Shown piece by piece: positions 54,108 through 63,001 of a stretch of 64,000 nt of DNA (within the stretch, counting starts at the first letter, position 1; the number at the start of each line of letters is the position of its first letter). The stretch spans positions 3,596,001 to 3,660,000 of the forward strand of contig NZ_AP036014.1 in NCBI RefSeq assembly GCF_003402415.2, written 5' to 3'. Origin of the DNA: Cupidesulfovibrio sp000226255 (GTDB taxonomy: Bacteria > Desulfobacterota > Desulfovibrionia > Desulfovibrionales > Desulfovibrionaceae). Position numbers and translations under genes: made by a program. Below the pieces are notes generated by a model. It made no database searches. It was not told where the DNA came from and worked only from the letters and a program-made list of their open reading frames with translations.

Positions 54108-54140
54108 CATCACTAATTCCATGTTACCCGTTGCGCACAT

Positions 54141-54290
54141 AGCATTGTTCTAAATCAGGATTCTTGTTCGTTGACGAGGTTTGACCTCATTGCGCACGGT
54201 GTCCGTAGGGCTCGCAAGCTCGCCCAACGGCCACGCTTCGCGCCCTTCGGGTCGGACGCCAACGGGCAAAAGCACCGCTCAGAGCATGCT
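54141..54290 (-). repeat. Stop-linked hairpin element, copy F (divergent)
   Basis: Outer arms AGCATTGTTCT (54141) and AGAGCATGCT (54281-54290) are partly complementary; the right arm ends on the icd stop codon. It keeps GATTCTTGTTCGTTG and CCAACGGGCAAAAG but has lost the GGGAGTATACTC apex. Instead it shares a segment with copy A (CTCGCAAGCTCG, GCGCCCTTCGGGTCGG). Confidence 0.8.
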
Positions 54291-55438
54291 TACAGCGCCT
54301 TGGTCACCATCTCGCCAAAGGCCACGGTGCCCACGGTGGTGGCCCCGGCCATCTGCGAGGCCAGGTCCACGGTGACGGTGCGGTTGCCGATGGTGGTGTT
54401 GATGGCGTTGTAGATGCGGGTGGCCGCATCGTTCCAGCCCATGTGTTCCAGCATCAGCGCGCCGCACAGAATGAGGCTGCCGGGGTTGGCCTTGTCCTGC
54501 CCGGCAATGGTGGGCGCGGTGCCGTGGGTGGCCTCGAAGAAGGCCAGCGAGTCGGACATGTTCACGCCCGGCGCAAGGCCAAGCCCGCCCACCTGCGCGG
54601 CCAGCGCGTCGGACAGGTAGTCGCCGTTCAGGTTGGACGTGGCGATGACGCTGTACTGGTCGGGGCGGATCAGCACTTCCTGGAACATGGCGTCGGCAAT
54701 GCGGTCCTTCACCACCACCTTGCCCGCCGCGCCCCCGGCGTCTGCCTCCAGCACGGAAACATCGGCGAACTCGTCGCGCGCCACTTCATAGCCCCATTCG
54801 CGAAAGCCGCCTTCCGTGAACTTCATGATGTTGCCCTTGTGCACCAGCGTAAGGCTGGACCGCTTCTGGGCCACGGCAAAGTTCATGGCGCGGCGCACCA
54901 GCCGCTTGGAGCCGCGCGCGGTCATGGGCTTGATGCCCACGGCGCTTTCCGGGTCCACGTTGGCGCCCAGTTCGTTGCGCAGAAAGTCTATGAGCCGCTT
55001 GGCTTCCGGCGTGCCCGCCTTGTATTCGATGCCCGCGTACACGTCTTCGGTGTTTTCGCGAAACACCACCATGTCCACCAGGTCCGGCCGCTTCACGGGC
55101 GACATGATGCCCTCGAAGTAGCGGATGGGCCGGATGCAGGCGTACAGGTCCAGCGTCTGGCGCAGGGTGACGTTAAGGCTGCGGAAGCCCTTGCCCACCG
55201 GGGTGCCCAGGGGGCCCTTGATGGCCAGTTCCGCGCCGCGCAGGGCCTGCATGGTGGCCTCGGGCAGGTATTCGCCGGTGGCGGCGTAGGCCTTTTCACC
55301 GGCCAGCAGTTCCTTCCATTCGATGGAGCGCGCGTCGCCGTAGGTTTTCGCCACCGCCGCATCAATGACGGGACGGGCGGCCTTCCATACGTCGGGGCCG
55401 ATGCCGTCGCCTTCAATCCAGTAGACCGTCTTCCGCAT
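54290..55438 (-). CDS. icd: Isocitrate dehydrogenase
   Basis: Oxidative decarboxylation of isocitrate to 2-oxoglutarate. The 382-residue product has substrate motifs RSLNVTLRQTLDLYACIRP (Ser87 equals the E. coli phosphorylation Ser113) and FRENTEDVYAGIEYKAG, and FEATHGTAPTIAGQDKANPGS. At the positions that set cofactor choice in E. coli (344, 345, 351, 391, 395) it has Thr310, Ile311, Ala317, Val357 and Ser361. This removes the NADP-binding Lys/Tyr/Arg and looks NAD-like. AAAGGAG precedes the ATG. It is monocistronic. Confidence 0.94.
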   Translation of the reverse strand: MRKTVYWIEGDGIGPDVWKAARPVIDAAVAKTYGDARSIEWKELLAGEKAYAATGEYLPEATMQALRGAELAIKGPLGTPVGKGFRSLNVTLRQTLDLYACIRPIRYFEGIMSPVKRPDLVDMVVFRENTEDVYAGIEYKAGTPEAKRLIDFLRNELGANVDPESAVGIKPMTARGSKRLVRRAMNFAVAQKRSSLTLVHKGNIMKFTEGGFREWGYEVARDEFADVSVLEADAGGAAGKVVVKDRIADAMFQEVLIRPDQYSVIATSNLNGDYLSDALAAQVGGLGLAPGVNMSDSLAFFEATHGTAPTIAGQDKANPGSLILCGALMLEHMGWNDAATRIYNAINTTIGNRTVTVDLASQMAGATTVGTVAFGEMVTKAL

Positions 55439-55702
55439 GGAGGCGCTCCTTTGCGCAGACCCCGCCGGGGCGGGGCCGTACTGTCGTGCTGATGTCGTGC
55501 TGCCGAAAAGCGGCCGGACGGCGCGCCGCCCGGCCTTGTATCACGTGCTTCCGGTGGGATCCGGTGTACCCTTGGGGGTCAGTTCCGGTAGCCGGTTTGG
55601 CGGATTTTGTCAAAACGGTCGGGATGCCCGCGACGGCAGACGCCACGGCTGGCCGATGTGCCCCCGCCCTGCCCCAGCTTCGCGCCCCCCCCACCCCGCT
55701 TG

Positions 55703-55740
55703 TAAAAACGAGACCGTCCCCCGCGCAGGGCGGGACGGTC
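55703..55740 (-). terminator. Intrinsic terminator of the trp operon
   Basis: On the minus strand GACCGTCCC / GGGACGGTC is followed by TCGTTTTTAC, about 85 nt after the trpA stop. The other ~300 bp between trpA and icd show no gene and no further signal. Confidence 0.88.
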
Positions 55741-55823
55741 CCGAAGCTTTGTGAATGCTGCCGCGCCACATCCGCGCGGCGGGCAGGGCGCTGCCCCGCC
55801 CTATCCTGTCCTATCTTGTCCCG

Positions 55824-56636
55824 TTACTTCCACGCAGCCAGGAACGATTCCGCGCTGTTGCCCGCGTCGATGTGGCGCAGCAGGGCAGAGCCGAACACCA
55901 CGGCGTCGGGCCGGTCGGGGAAGCCTTCCAGCTGCTTCGGCTCCTTGATGCCGAAGCCCAGCGCCAGCGGCAGACGGAAGGCCTTGCGGGCGCGGGCCAG
56001 CGTCTGCGGCACTTCCGGCGGCAGGCCTTCGCGCACGCCGGTGATGCCCAGCACCGACACCACGTACACGTAGCCGGAGGCCACGGCGGCGTATTCGGCC
56101 ATGCGTTCCTCGCTGGTGTTGGGGCCGACGAGGGCGATGAGGTCTATGCCCCGCGCGGCCAGCAGCGCGCGCATCTCGGCGTCTTCCTCCAGCGGCAGGT
56201 CGGGCACGATGAAGCCCGCCACCCCCGCCGCCGCCGCGTCGGCCGCCAAGTTTTCCAGCCCGTACTGCAGGAACGGGTTGTAGTAGCCCATCAGCACCAG
56301 CTCGGCGTTGTAGCGGTCCTTGCGGGCCTTCAGCCCGTCCAGGATCCAGCGCAGGGTCACGCCGTTTTCCAGCGCCCGCAGGGACGCCGCCTCCACCACC
56401 GGGCCGTCGGCCACCGGGTCGGAGAAGGGCACGCCGATCTCGATGACGTCCGCGCCGCCGCGATCAAGGCCGTCCATTTCTTCCCAGAAGCGGTCCAGGG
56501 TGGGAAAGCCCGCCGTCAGAAAGGGCACCAGCGCGGGCCGCCCCGCCGCGTTGGCGGCGGCCACGCGGGCTTCCAGCCGCGACACCGGGGCCTCGGGCAG
56601 CATGTCGTTCATGTCGGTATGAATGGCCGCGCTCAT
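55824..56636 (-). CDS. trpA: Tryptophan synthase alpha subunit
   Basis: Cleaves indole-3-glycerol phosphate to indole, which passes to TrpB. 270 residues. The catalytic Glu and Asp lie in DVIEIGVPFSDPVADGP, followed by LMGYYNPFLQYG, GFIVPDLPLEED, VSVLGITGVREG and LGFGIKEPKQ. The start at 56636 overlaps the trpB stop by 4 nt (ATGA), so translation is coupled. It is the last gene of the aromatic operon. Confidence 0.97.
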   Translation of the reverse strand: MSAAIHTDMNDMLPEAPVSRLEARVAAANAAGRPALVPFLTAGFPTLDRFWEEMDGLDRGGADVIEIGVPFSDPVADGPVVEAASLRALENGVTLRWILDGLKARKDRYNAELVLMGYYNPFLQYGLENLAADAAAAGVAGFIVPDLPLEEDAEMRALLAARGIDLIALVGPNTSEERMAEYAAVASGYVYVVSVLGITGVREGLPPEVPQTLARARKAFRLPLALGFGIKEPKQLEGFPDRPDAVVFGSALLRHIDAGNSAESFLAAWK

Positions 56637-57817
56637 GCCAGCTCTCCTTCGCGGAACAACACTTCCCGCACGATTTCCATGTCCTTGTCGCCACGGCCCG
56701 AAAGGTTGACCACCACGTGTCCCCCGGCAGGCAGCTTGTCCCGGTTGTTCAGCACCCACGCCAGCGCGTGCGACGATTCCAGCGCGGGGATGATGCCCTC
56801 GCGCCGGGTCAGGGCCTGGAAGGCCTCCAGCGCCTGGCTGTCGGTGGCCATGCCGTAGGTCACCCGGCCAATGGCCCCCAGGTGCGCGTGCTCCGGCCCC
56901 ACGCCGGGGTAGTCCAGCCCGGCGGACACGGAGTGCGACGGCTCTATCTGGCCGTCCGCGTCCTGCAGCAGCATGGTGTGCTGGCCGTGCAGCACGCCGG
57001 GGCGGCCCAGGTTGATGGGCGCGGAGTTGTAGCAGCCCGGCTCGCCGGTGCCTGCCGCCTCCACCCCCACGATGCGCACCGAGGCGTCATCCACGAACGG
57101 GTGGAACATGCCGATGGCGTTGGAGCCGCCGCCCACGCAAGCCACCACCATGTCGGGCAGCCGGCCCACGCGCTCCAGCATCTGGGCGCGGGTTTCGCGC
57201 CCGATGACGCATTGCAGGTCGCGCACCAGCGTGGGGAAGGGGTGCGGCCCCGCCGCCGTGCCGAAGCAGTAGTGGGTGGAATCCTGCTGGGCTATCCAGT
57301 AGCGCAGGGCCTCGTTGATGGCGTCCTTCAGGGTCTTGGTGCCGCTCTGCACGGGCACCACTTTCGCGCCCAGCAGCTTCATGCGCATGACGTTGGGGGC
57401 CTGGCGCACCACGTCCGTCGCGCCCATGTACACCACGCATTCCAGCCCCAGCCGGGCGGCGGCCGCCGCCGTGGCCACGCCGTGCTGGCCCGCGCCCGTT
57501 TCCGCCACCAGCGCGGTCTTGCCCATGTATTTCGCCAGCAGCGCCTGACCCAGGGTGTTGTTGACCTTGTGCGCGCCGGTGTGCAGCAGGTCTTCGCGCT
57601 TCAGCCACAGGTTAACGCCCAGTTCCGCCGACAGCGTGGGGCAGGCCGTGAGCGGGGTTTCGCGCCCCGCGAAGTTGCGCAAAAGGTCGTCCAGTTCCGC
57701 TTGGAATTTTTCCGAGGGCAGGATGTCGCGCATGGCGGCTTCCAGTTCCCGCAGCGGCGGCATGAGCATCTCGGGCACGAACTGCCCGCCGAACTCGCCG
57801 AAATAGCCTTTTTTCAT
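56633..57817 (-). CDS. trpB: Tryptophan synthase beta subunit
   Basis: Condenses indole with serine; PLP enzyme of 394 residues. It starts MKKGYFGEFGGQFVPEMLM. The PLP Lys is in HTGAHKVNNTLGQALLAK, the gating segment is AETGAGQHGVATA, and the phosphate loop is CVGGGSNAIGMF. AAAGGAT precedes the ATG at 57817. The 147 bp between trpF and trpB contain a Desulfovibrio-type hairpin repeat. Confidence 0.98.
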   Translation of the reverse strand: MKKGYFGEFGGQFVPEMLMPPLRELEAAMRDILPSEKFQAELDDLLRNFAGRETPLTACPTLSAELGVNLWLKREDLLHTGAHKVNNTLGQALLAKYMGKTALVAETGAGQHGVATAAAAARLGLECVVYMGATDVVRQAPNVMRMKLLGAKVVPVQSGTKTLKDAINEALRYWIAQQDSTHYCFGTAAGPHPFPTLVRDLQCVIGRETRAQMLERVGRLPDMVVACVGGGSNAIGMFHPFVDDASVRIVGVEAAGTGEPGCYNSAPINLGRPGVLHGQHTMLLQDADGQIEPSHSVSAGLDYPGVGPEHAHLGAIGRVTYGMATDSQALEAFQALTRREGIIPALESSHALAWVLNNRDKLPAGGHVVVNLSGRGDKDMEIVREVLFREGELA

Positions 57818-57853
57818 GATGGTATCCTTTATCTTTTTGGAAGAGGGTGCGCC

Positions 57854-57915
57854 GGGGAGGGGACCTTTTGAAAAAGGTCCCCCTCCCCGGACCCCTCCCC
57901 CCAAAACTTTTTCAT
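57854..57915. repeat. Desulfovibrio-type GGGGAGGGGACC hairpin repeat, copy 1
   Basis: GGGGAGGGGACCTTTT pairs with AAAAGGTCCCCCTCCCC (one bulge), followed by GGACCCCTCCCCCCAAAAC and TTTT. It lies between trpF and trpB inside the operon. Similar elements recur at 60530-60594 and 60641-60724. It resembles a terminator but sits within a gene series that should be co-transcribed. Confidence 0.9.
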
Positions 57916-57964
57916 TGGCCAGCCCGTTATGGGGGCAGCATCATTCACTGTGCCGTATTCCTTC

Positions 57965-58657
57965 TCACCCTCGCAGCGCCGCAAGGGCGGCGGCCACGCG
58001 GGTTGCATCCTTCTGGCCGGGGGCGCTTTCCACCCCCGAATTGAGATCGACGCCGATCAGCATGGCGGGGTCATGGCCGCCGCAGGCGGCAACGGCGCTG
58101 GCCACGTTGTCCGGGGTCAGTCCGCCCGCCAGCAGCCACGGCGCGCCGGGGGCCAGGCCGCGCAGCGCGGCCCAGTCCATGGTGGCTCCGTGCCCGCCAC
58201 CGCTGGTGCCCGCATCCAGCAGAAAGCAGCGCACATGCGGGGCAAGCACGGACAGCTCTGCTTGCAGCGCGGTGCGGCCAGTCCCCGTGATCAGGCCTGC
58301 GGAATCCACATGACGCTGCGGCCACGCCACGCGGATGACCCGTTCCCGCCCCACCCGGTCGCAGAAGGCGGCGTCCTGCCCGCCGTGCAACTGAGCAAAG
58401 TCCAGCCGGGCCGCGTCCATGATGGCCAGCACCTCGTCGGCGGACTGCTTCACGAACACCCCCACCCGCGCCATGCCGTGGCTGTGCAGCCCGGCGGCCA
58501 CGGCGGGCGTTACCCCGCGCGGGCTGGACGGATGGAAGATGAACCCGCACAGGTCCACCCCGGCCTGCGCGCAGGCGTCCGCGTCCTGCTGCCGGGTCAG
58601 GCCGCAGACCTTCACCAGCAGGCGGGAGGAGGTGTCGAACACGGCGGCTGGTTTCAT
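57965..58657 (-). CDS. trpF: Phosphoribosylanthranilate isomerase
   Basis: Third step of Trp synthesis, Amadori rearrangement of phosphoribosylanthranilate. 230 residues, (beta/alpha)8 barrel. The catalytic Cys is in LLVKVCGLTRQQDA and the catalytic Asp in CFLLDAGTSGGGHG. FIFHPSSPRGV and LAGGLTPDNV bind phosphate. The start at 58657 overlaps the trpC stop by 4 nt (ATGA). Confidence 0.96.
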   Translation of the reverse strand: MKPAAVFDTSSRLLVKVCGLTRQQDADACAQAGVDLCGFIFHPSSPRGVTPAVAAGLHSHGMARVGVFVKQSADEVLAIMDAARLDFAQLHGGQDAAFCDRVGRERVIRVAWPQRHVDSAGLITGTGRTALQAELSVLAPHVRCFLLDAGTSGGGHGATMDWAALRGLAPGAPWLLAGGLTPDNVASAVAACGGHDPAMLIGVDLNSGVESAPGQKDATRVAAALAALRG

Positions 58658-59481
58658 CGGGCACCTTCGGTTTCGTTGCATCCCAAAAGACGCATCAGCG
58701 ACTCTTTAAGGTTTCCTCCGTCCATCAGGGCGGTGCCCACCAATACCGCGTCATACCCGGCATGGGCGGCTTCCGCCAAGTGGCGGTTCTCGCTGATGCC
58801 GCTGGCCGCTATCCACACCTCGCCGGGGGCGCGCAGCGGCCCCAGGCGCAGGCAGGCGGTGCGGTCCACGGCCAGGGTTTCCAAGTCGCGGTTGTTCACC
58901 TGGATGATCCGCGCACCGGATTCACGGGCCAAGGCCAGATCCGCCTCGTCGAAGATCTCCACCACGGCGTGCATGCCGTGCGCCTCGGCCTGCTCGCGCA
59001 GGTCGCGCAGGGTGCGCGCATCGGGCGTCAGCCGCACGATGAGCAGCAGCGCCGCCGCCGGGGTGGCCGCCGTGGCCGCCACCTGCAACGGGTCCATGAT
59101 GAAGTCCTTGCGCAGCAGGGGCACGGACGGATCGACTTCCGCCATGCGGCCAAGGTAGGCTAGGTCGCCGCCGAAGTACTGCTCTTCTGTCAGCACCGAG
59201 ATGGCCGTGGCCCCGGCGGTGGCGTAGGCCGTGGCCGCGTCCTCGGGCGATACGCCCGTCTCGATGACCCCGCGCGAGGGCGAGGCGCGCTTGTACTCGG
59301 CGATGACCGCCACCGGGGCATCCGGATAGCCGCTGCGGTCCCGCAACGCCCGCAGGAAGTCGGGGCGCGAGGTGCCGCCATCTGTCCCGGACGCCAGCGG
59401 CGCGGGCATCCCGCCTGCGGCGGCCAGCTTGCGCAGCCGGTCCAGTTCCGGCTGCTTGGCGATGCGGAAACGATCAAGCAT
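58654..59481 (-). CDS. trpC: Indole-3-glycerol phosphate synthase
   Basis: Closes the indole ring from CdRP. 275 residues with AVIAEYKRASPSRGVI (catalytic Lys), ISVLTEEQYFGGDL, LLRKDFIMDPLQV, HAVVEIFDEADL, IIQVNNRDLETL and WIAASGI. The ATG at 59481 overlaps the trpD end by 8 nt. It is a separate gene from trpF, unlike the E. coli fusion. Confidence 0.97.
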   Translation of the reverse strand: MLDRFRIAKQPELDRLRKLAAAGGMPAPLASGTDGGTSRPDFLRALRDRSGYPDAPVAVIAEYKRASPSRGVIETGVSPEDAATAYATAGATAISVLTEEQYFGGDLAYLGRMAEVDPSVPLLRKDFIMDPLQVAATAATPAAALLLIVRLTPDARTLRDLREQAEAHGMHAVVEIFDEADLALARESGARIIQVNNRDLETLAVDRTACLRLGPLRAPGEVWIAASGISENRHLAEAAHAGYDAVLVGTALMDGGNLKESLMRLLGCNETEGAR

Positions 59482-60490
59482 GCAACACCTTCCTCCCTGC
59501 CCCGGCGGCCAGAGCCAGCCGCGCGGCGGCCATGGCGTCGGGCAGGGCCAGGCCCGGTTCCAGCAGGTGTAGGGCCATGCCCACGTTCAGCACCAGCATG
59601 TCGCGCATGGGGGCCGGGCCGCCGCCGGACAGCAGTTCGCGCAGCACGCGCACGGCGGTGTCGCGGTCGGGCACGGCCAACGCCTCGGGGGTGCACGGCG
59701 CGATGCCGTAGTCCGCCGGGTCCACGCTGATTTCCGTCAGCGTGCCGTGGCCCTCGCCGTCGCCCTCCAGCAGCAGGATGTGCGCGGGACCCATGGGCGT
59801 CAGTTCGTCGTAGCCGCCCGCGCCATGCACCACCGCCGCCCGGCGCACGCCGGTCAGCAGCAGGGTCTGGGCCATCAGGGGCAGCAGTTCGGCGCGGGCC
59901 ACGCCCAGCAGCATGTGGGTGGGCCGGGCCGGGTTGAGCAGCGGCCCCAGCAGGTTGAACAGGGTGCGCACGCCCAGTTCGCGCCGGATGGGCATGACGT
60001 TGCGGAACGCCGGGTGGAAGCGCGGCGCGAACAGGAAGGCGAAGTTGCGCTGCGCCACCAGCCTGCGCACGTCCTCCGGGTCCAACTCCAGCGGCAGGCC
60101 CAGGCCCTCCACCGCGTCCGCAGCCCCGCACGAGGACGACACCGCGCGGTTGCCGTGCTTGACCACCCGGTGGCCCATGCCCGCCAGGGTCAGCGCCGTG
60201 GCCGTGGAGCAGTTGAACGACGAGCGGCCGTCGCCGCCGGTGCCCACGATGTCGATGGTGGGACCGTCGATGCCGGTCACCCGCACGGCGCGGGCCAGCG
60301 CGGCGCGCACCGCCTCGGTGAGTTCCTGCGGGGTCTCGCCCTTCATGCGCAGGCCCATCAGGAACGAACCCGCCTGCGCGCAGGTCATTTCGCCATCCAT
60401 CAGGCGCGAGAACCCGGCCTCAGCCAGCTCCGGGGCAAGGTCCATGCCCGTGGCCAGTGTTTCCAGTATGGTGGACGTTGCGGTCTGCAT
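59474..60490 (-). CDS. trpD: Anthranilate phosphoribosyltransferase
   Basis: Adds the phosphoribosyl group to anthranilate. 338 residues with the PRPP-binding IDIVGTGGDGRSSFNCSTA, VVKHGNRAVSSSCGAAD, GVRTLFNLLGPLLNPA and VVHGAGGYDELTP. It is not fused to TrpG. The start at 60490 (MQTATS) follows AAGGAG. A 243-bp spacer with two inverted Desulfovibrio-type repeats separates it from trpG. Confidence 0.97.
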   Translation of the reverse strand: MQTATSTILETLATGMDLAPELAEAGFSRLMDGEMTCAQAGSFLMGLRMKGETPQELTEAVRAALARAVRVTGIDGPTIDIVGTGGDGRSSFNCSTATALTLAGMGHRVVKHGNRAVSSSCGAADAVEGLGLPLELDPEDVRRLVAQRNFAFLFAPRFHPAFRNVMPIRRELGVRTLFNLLGPLLNPARPTHMLLGVARAELLPLMAQTLLLTGVRRAAVVHGAGGYDELTPMGPAHILLLEGDGEGHGTLTEISVDPADYGIAPCTPEALAVPDRDTAVRVLRELLSGGGPAPMRDMLVLNVGMALHLLEPGLALPDAMAAARLALAAGAGRKVLHA

Positions 60491-60529
60491 TTGCTGTCTC
60501 CTTAAGGAGTTCTTTGTCGGATGGTCCTT

Positions 60530-60594
60530 CCGGGGAGGGGACCCTTTTGGAAAAGGGTCTCCCTCCCCGAACCCCTCCCCCCAAAAACTTCCCA
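60530..60594. repeat. Desulfovibrio-type hairpin repeat, copy 2
   Basis: GGGGAGGGGACCCTTTT pairs with AAAAGGGTCTCCCTCCCC, followed by GAACCCCTCCCCCC and AAAAACTT. It lies between trpG and trpD, in the same orientation as copy 1 and facing copy 3. Confidence 0.9.
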
Positions 60595-60640
60595 TCGGGC
60601 TTCGAGCCCTGATGCATCGTTTCTGTTCAGGCCCTGCCCC

Positions 60641-60724
60641 CATGAAAAGTTTTGGGGGGATGGGGTGGGGGTCCGGGGGCGGGGAAGGGAGACCTTTTTC
60701 AAAAGGTCCCCTTCCCCGCCCCCG
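60641..60724. repeat. Desulfovibrio-type hairpin repeat, copy 3 (inverted)
   Basis: GAAAAGTTTTGGGGGG, then GGGGTCCGGGGGCGGGGAAG and GGGAGACCTTTTTC paired with AAAAGGTCCCCTTCCCC. It is the reverse orientation of copy 2, 46 bp away, so the two together form a large cruciform-capable unit between trpG and trpD. Confidence 0.9.
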
Positions 60725-60733
60725 ATTCATCTT

Positions 60734-61327
60734 TCACGCAACACCCTTGGCCTTCCCCGCCACCTGGGCGGGAAAGTTGGCGAGCAGGCGCACGCCGTCG
60801 GGGGTCAGCACGGATTCGGGGTGGAACTGCACGCCCACCCAGGGCCGGTCGGTGTAGCGCAGGGCCATCACCTCGCCTTCGGGGGCGCGGGCGGTGACGG
60901 CCAGCAGGTCGGGGCGTTCCTCGGCGTGCACGATGAGCGAATGGTAGCGGCCCACCTGCATGGGGCTGGGCACGCCGTGGAACAGGCCCTGCCCGTCGTG
61001 GGTGATGTCCGAGGTCTTGCCGTGCATGATGCGCGGGCCCACATCCACGGTGGCCCCGGCGAACACCCCCAGCACCTGGTGGCCCAGGCATACGCCCAGC
61101 ACGGGTACGGTGTGCGGCAGGCGCGACAGGAAATCGAGGCAGAACCCCGCGTTGCGCGGGTGGCTGGGGCCGGGCGAGATGCACACCATTTCCAGCGCGG
61201 GGTCTTCGGCCATGGCGGGCACGGCGGGGTCGTCGTTGCGGACCACCACCGGCGTGAGCCCAAGGCCGTAGAACGCCTGCACCAGATTGAAGGTGAACGA
61301 GTCGTAGTTATCGATTAACAGGAACAT
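60734..61327 (-). CDS. trpG: Anthranilate synthase glutamine amidotransferase subunit
   Basis: Supplies ammonia to TrpE. 197 residues, class I amidotransferase: LLIDNYDSFTFNLVQ, ISPGPSHPRNAG, the catalytic Cys in VLGVCLGHQVLG, and His/Glu in VGVQFHPESVLTPDG. Its start overlaps trpE by 20 nt, so the two subunits are made together. Confidence 0.97.
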   Translation of the reverse strand: MFLLIDNYDSFTFNLVQAFYGLGLTPVVVRNDDPAVPAMAEDPALEMVCISPGPSHPRNAGFCLDFLSRLPHTVPVLGVCLGHQVLGVFAGATVDVGPRIMHGKTSDITHDGQGLFHGVPSPMQVGRYHSLIVHAEERPDLLAVTARAPEGEVMALRYTDRPWVGVQFHPESVLTPDGVRLLANFPAQVAGKAKGVA

Positions 61328-62882
61328 ATTCCCCTCCGGTGACGGCGGCGCGGATGACGGCGGCCTTGTTGTTGCACTCCTTCCATTCCATCTCGGGCAC
61401 GGAATCGAACACGATGCCCGCGCCCGCCTGCCAGTGCACCTGGCCGTCGCGCACCCACATGGAGCGGATGGTGATGCCGGTGTCCAGGTTCACCGAGTCG
61501 CGGTCCAGCCCCAACCAGCCGATGGCCCCGGCATAGGGGCCGCGCGCAAGGCCTTCCGCCTCGGAAATGATCTCCATGGCCCGCACCTTGGGCGCGCCGC
61601 TAACGGTGCCCGCCGGGAAGGTGGCGGCCAGCACGTCCAGCGCATCGCGGCCCGGCTCGATCTGGGCGGTAACGCGCGAGGTCAGGTGCATGACGTGCGA
61701 GAACTTTTCCACGTCCATGAACCGTTCCACCTGCACGGTGCCCGGCGCGGCGATGCGGCCCAGGTCGTTGCGGCCAAGGTCCACCAGCATGACGTGCTCG
61801 GCGCGTTCCTTGGGGTCTTCCAGCAGTTCCTGGGCCAGGGCGGCGTCGTGGGCGTCGTCCGTGCCGCGCGGGCGGGTGCCCGCGATGGGGCTGACCTGCA
61901 GCTTGTCCGCCCGGCAGCGCACCATGACCTCCGGCGACGACCCCAACAGCGAGACGCCGGGCAGCCGCATGAAGAACATGTACGGCGACGGGTTGATGCG
62001 GCGCAGGCGGCGGTACAGGGTGAACGGGTCGCCGCTGAACGAGGCCTGGAAACGGGTGGACAGCACCACCTGGATGGCCTCGCCCTGGCGGATCATGTCT
62101 TTCACCCGGGCCACGGCGCGGGTGTACACGGCCTCTTCCGGCACGTTGATGACGGGGCCAACTTCCGGCGGCTCGGGCGTGCGGTCCACCTGGCTGCGGT
62201 CCACCCTGGCCCCCGGCAGGTCAGTGAGCGAAAGCTGGCACAGCCGGTTGTACAGGTGGTCGAACAGCACCACGGTGCCGGGCAGGGCCAGGCAGGCCTC
62301 TGCCGAAGACGGCGGCAGCACCTTGGCCAGCTTGGGCTCGAACAGGCCGGACACGCCGTAGCCGAAATAGCCGTACAGGGCGCGGGTGATGGGGGGCTGG
62401 TCGGCGAAGGCCCCGTCCGGCTCGATGCGCAGGGCGCCCATCACCGCGCGGGTGCCCTCGATGAAGCCCATGCCGTCGAACCTGCGCAGCGGGGCAAGGC
62501 GCGGATCGCGCACGGCCACTTCCAGCTTGCCGTCGCGGCAGCCGAGGCGCAGCAGGAAGTTGAAGGCGATGACGCTGAACCGGCCCCAGCGGCCGTCCAC
62601 TTCGGCGCTTTCCAGCAGGATGCCCTGCCCGGACCCCACCATGCCCAGGAACACGCTGATGGGGGTGTCCACGTCGGCCTCCAGCCAGCGGCCGGTCTGG
62701 CGCAACACGATCTCGCCGCCTTCGGGCAGCGGGGGGATGTCGTCACCGGAACCGGTGGGGGCGCAGCCGTTGCCGTTCGCGGTGGCCTGCGGGGCCTGGG
62801 TGACATCGGGGGTCTTCGCCGCTTCGAGGGCTTCCGCCCCGTCAGACACTTCGGCCTGTGCGGGCATTTCGGGCATTTCCAT
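61308..62882 (-). CDS. trpE: Anthranilate synthase component I
   Basis: Converts chorismate to anthranilate and is normally feedback-inhibited by Trp. 524 residues. After a ~50-residue Ala/Glu-rich N-terminal extension comes the inhibitor-binding region with LLESAEVDGRWGRFSVI. The catalytic core has GSSPEVMVR, SPIAGTRPRG, HVMLVDLGRNDLGRIA, VMHLTSRV, FPAGTVSGAPKVRAMEII and AGAGIVFDSVPE. The start at 62882 (MEMPEM) follows GGAGG at ideal spacing; the ATG at 62897 is poorer. A terminator-like hairpin lies just upstream. Confidence 0.97.
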   Translation of the reverse strand: MEMPEMPAQAEVSDGAEALEAAKTPDVTQAPQATANGNGCAPTGSGDDIPPLPEGGEIVLRQTGRWLEADVDTPISVFLGMVGSGQGILLESAEVDGRWGRFSVIAFNFLLRLGCRDGKLEVAVRDPRLAPLRRFDGMGFIEGTRAVMGALRIEPDGAFADQPPITRALYGYFGYGVSGLFEPKLAKVLPPSSAEACLALPGTVVLFDHLYNRLCQLSLTDLPGARVDRSQVDRTPEPPEVGPVINVPEEAVYTRAVARVKDMIRQGEAIQVVLSTRFQASFSGDPFTLYRRLRRINPSPYMFFMRLPGVSLLGSSPEVMVRCRADKLQVSPIAGTRPRGTDDAHDAALAQELLEDPKERAEHVMLVDLGRNDLGRIAAPGTVQVERFMDVEKFSHVMHLTSRVTAQIEPGRDALDVLAATFPAGTVSGAPKVRAMEIISEAEGLARGPYAGAIGWLGLDRDSVNLDTGITIRSMWVRDGQVHWQAGAGIVFDSVPEMEWKECNNKAAVIRAAVTGGEYVPVNR

Positions 62883-62928
62883 CTGGTCCTCCTTCAAGTG
62901 CGGTGTGCCGTGAGTGGTGCATCGAAAA

Positions 62929-62961
62929 CAAAAAGCCGCGCTCCCGGGGAGGGAGCGCGGC
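62929..62961 (-). terminator. Terminator / probable trp attenuator before trpE
   Basis: On the minus strand GCCGCGCTCCC-TCCCC-GGGAGCGCGGC is followed by TTTTTG, 40 nt after the tyrA stop and about 50 nt before the trpE start. GGGGAGGAGTGCG, inside the end of tyrA (63012-63024), can pair with CGCGCTCCCTCCCC (62946-62959) with one bulge and one wobble, giving an antiterminator. Three Trp codons at 63041-63049 precede it. The terminator shape is clear; attenuation is inference. Confidence 0.85.
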
Positions 62962-63001
62962 CTACGATTGCCTTGTCCGTTACTCTACTACTTACGTGCA
63001 G

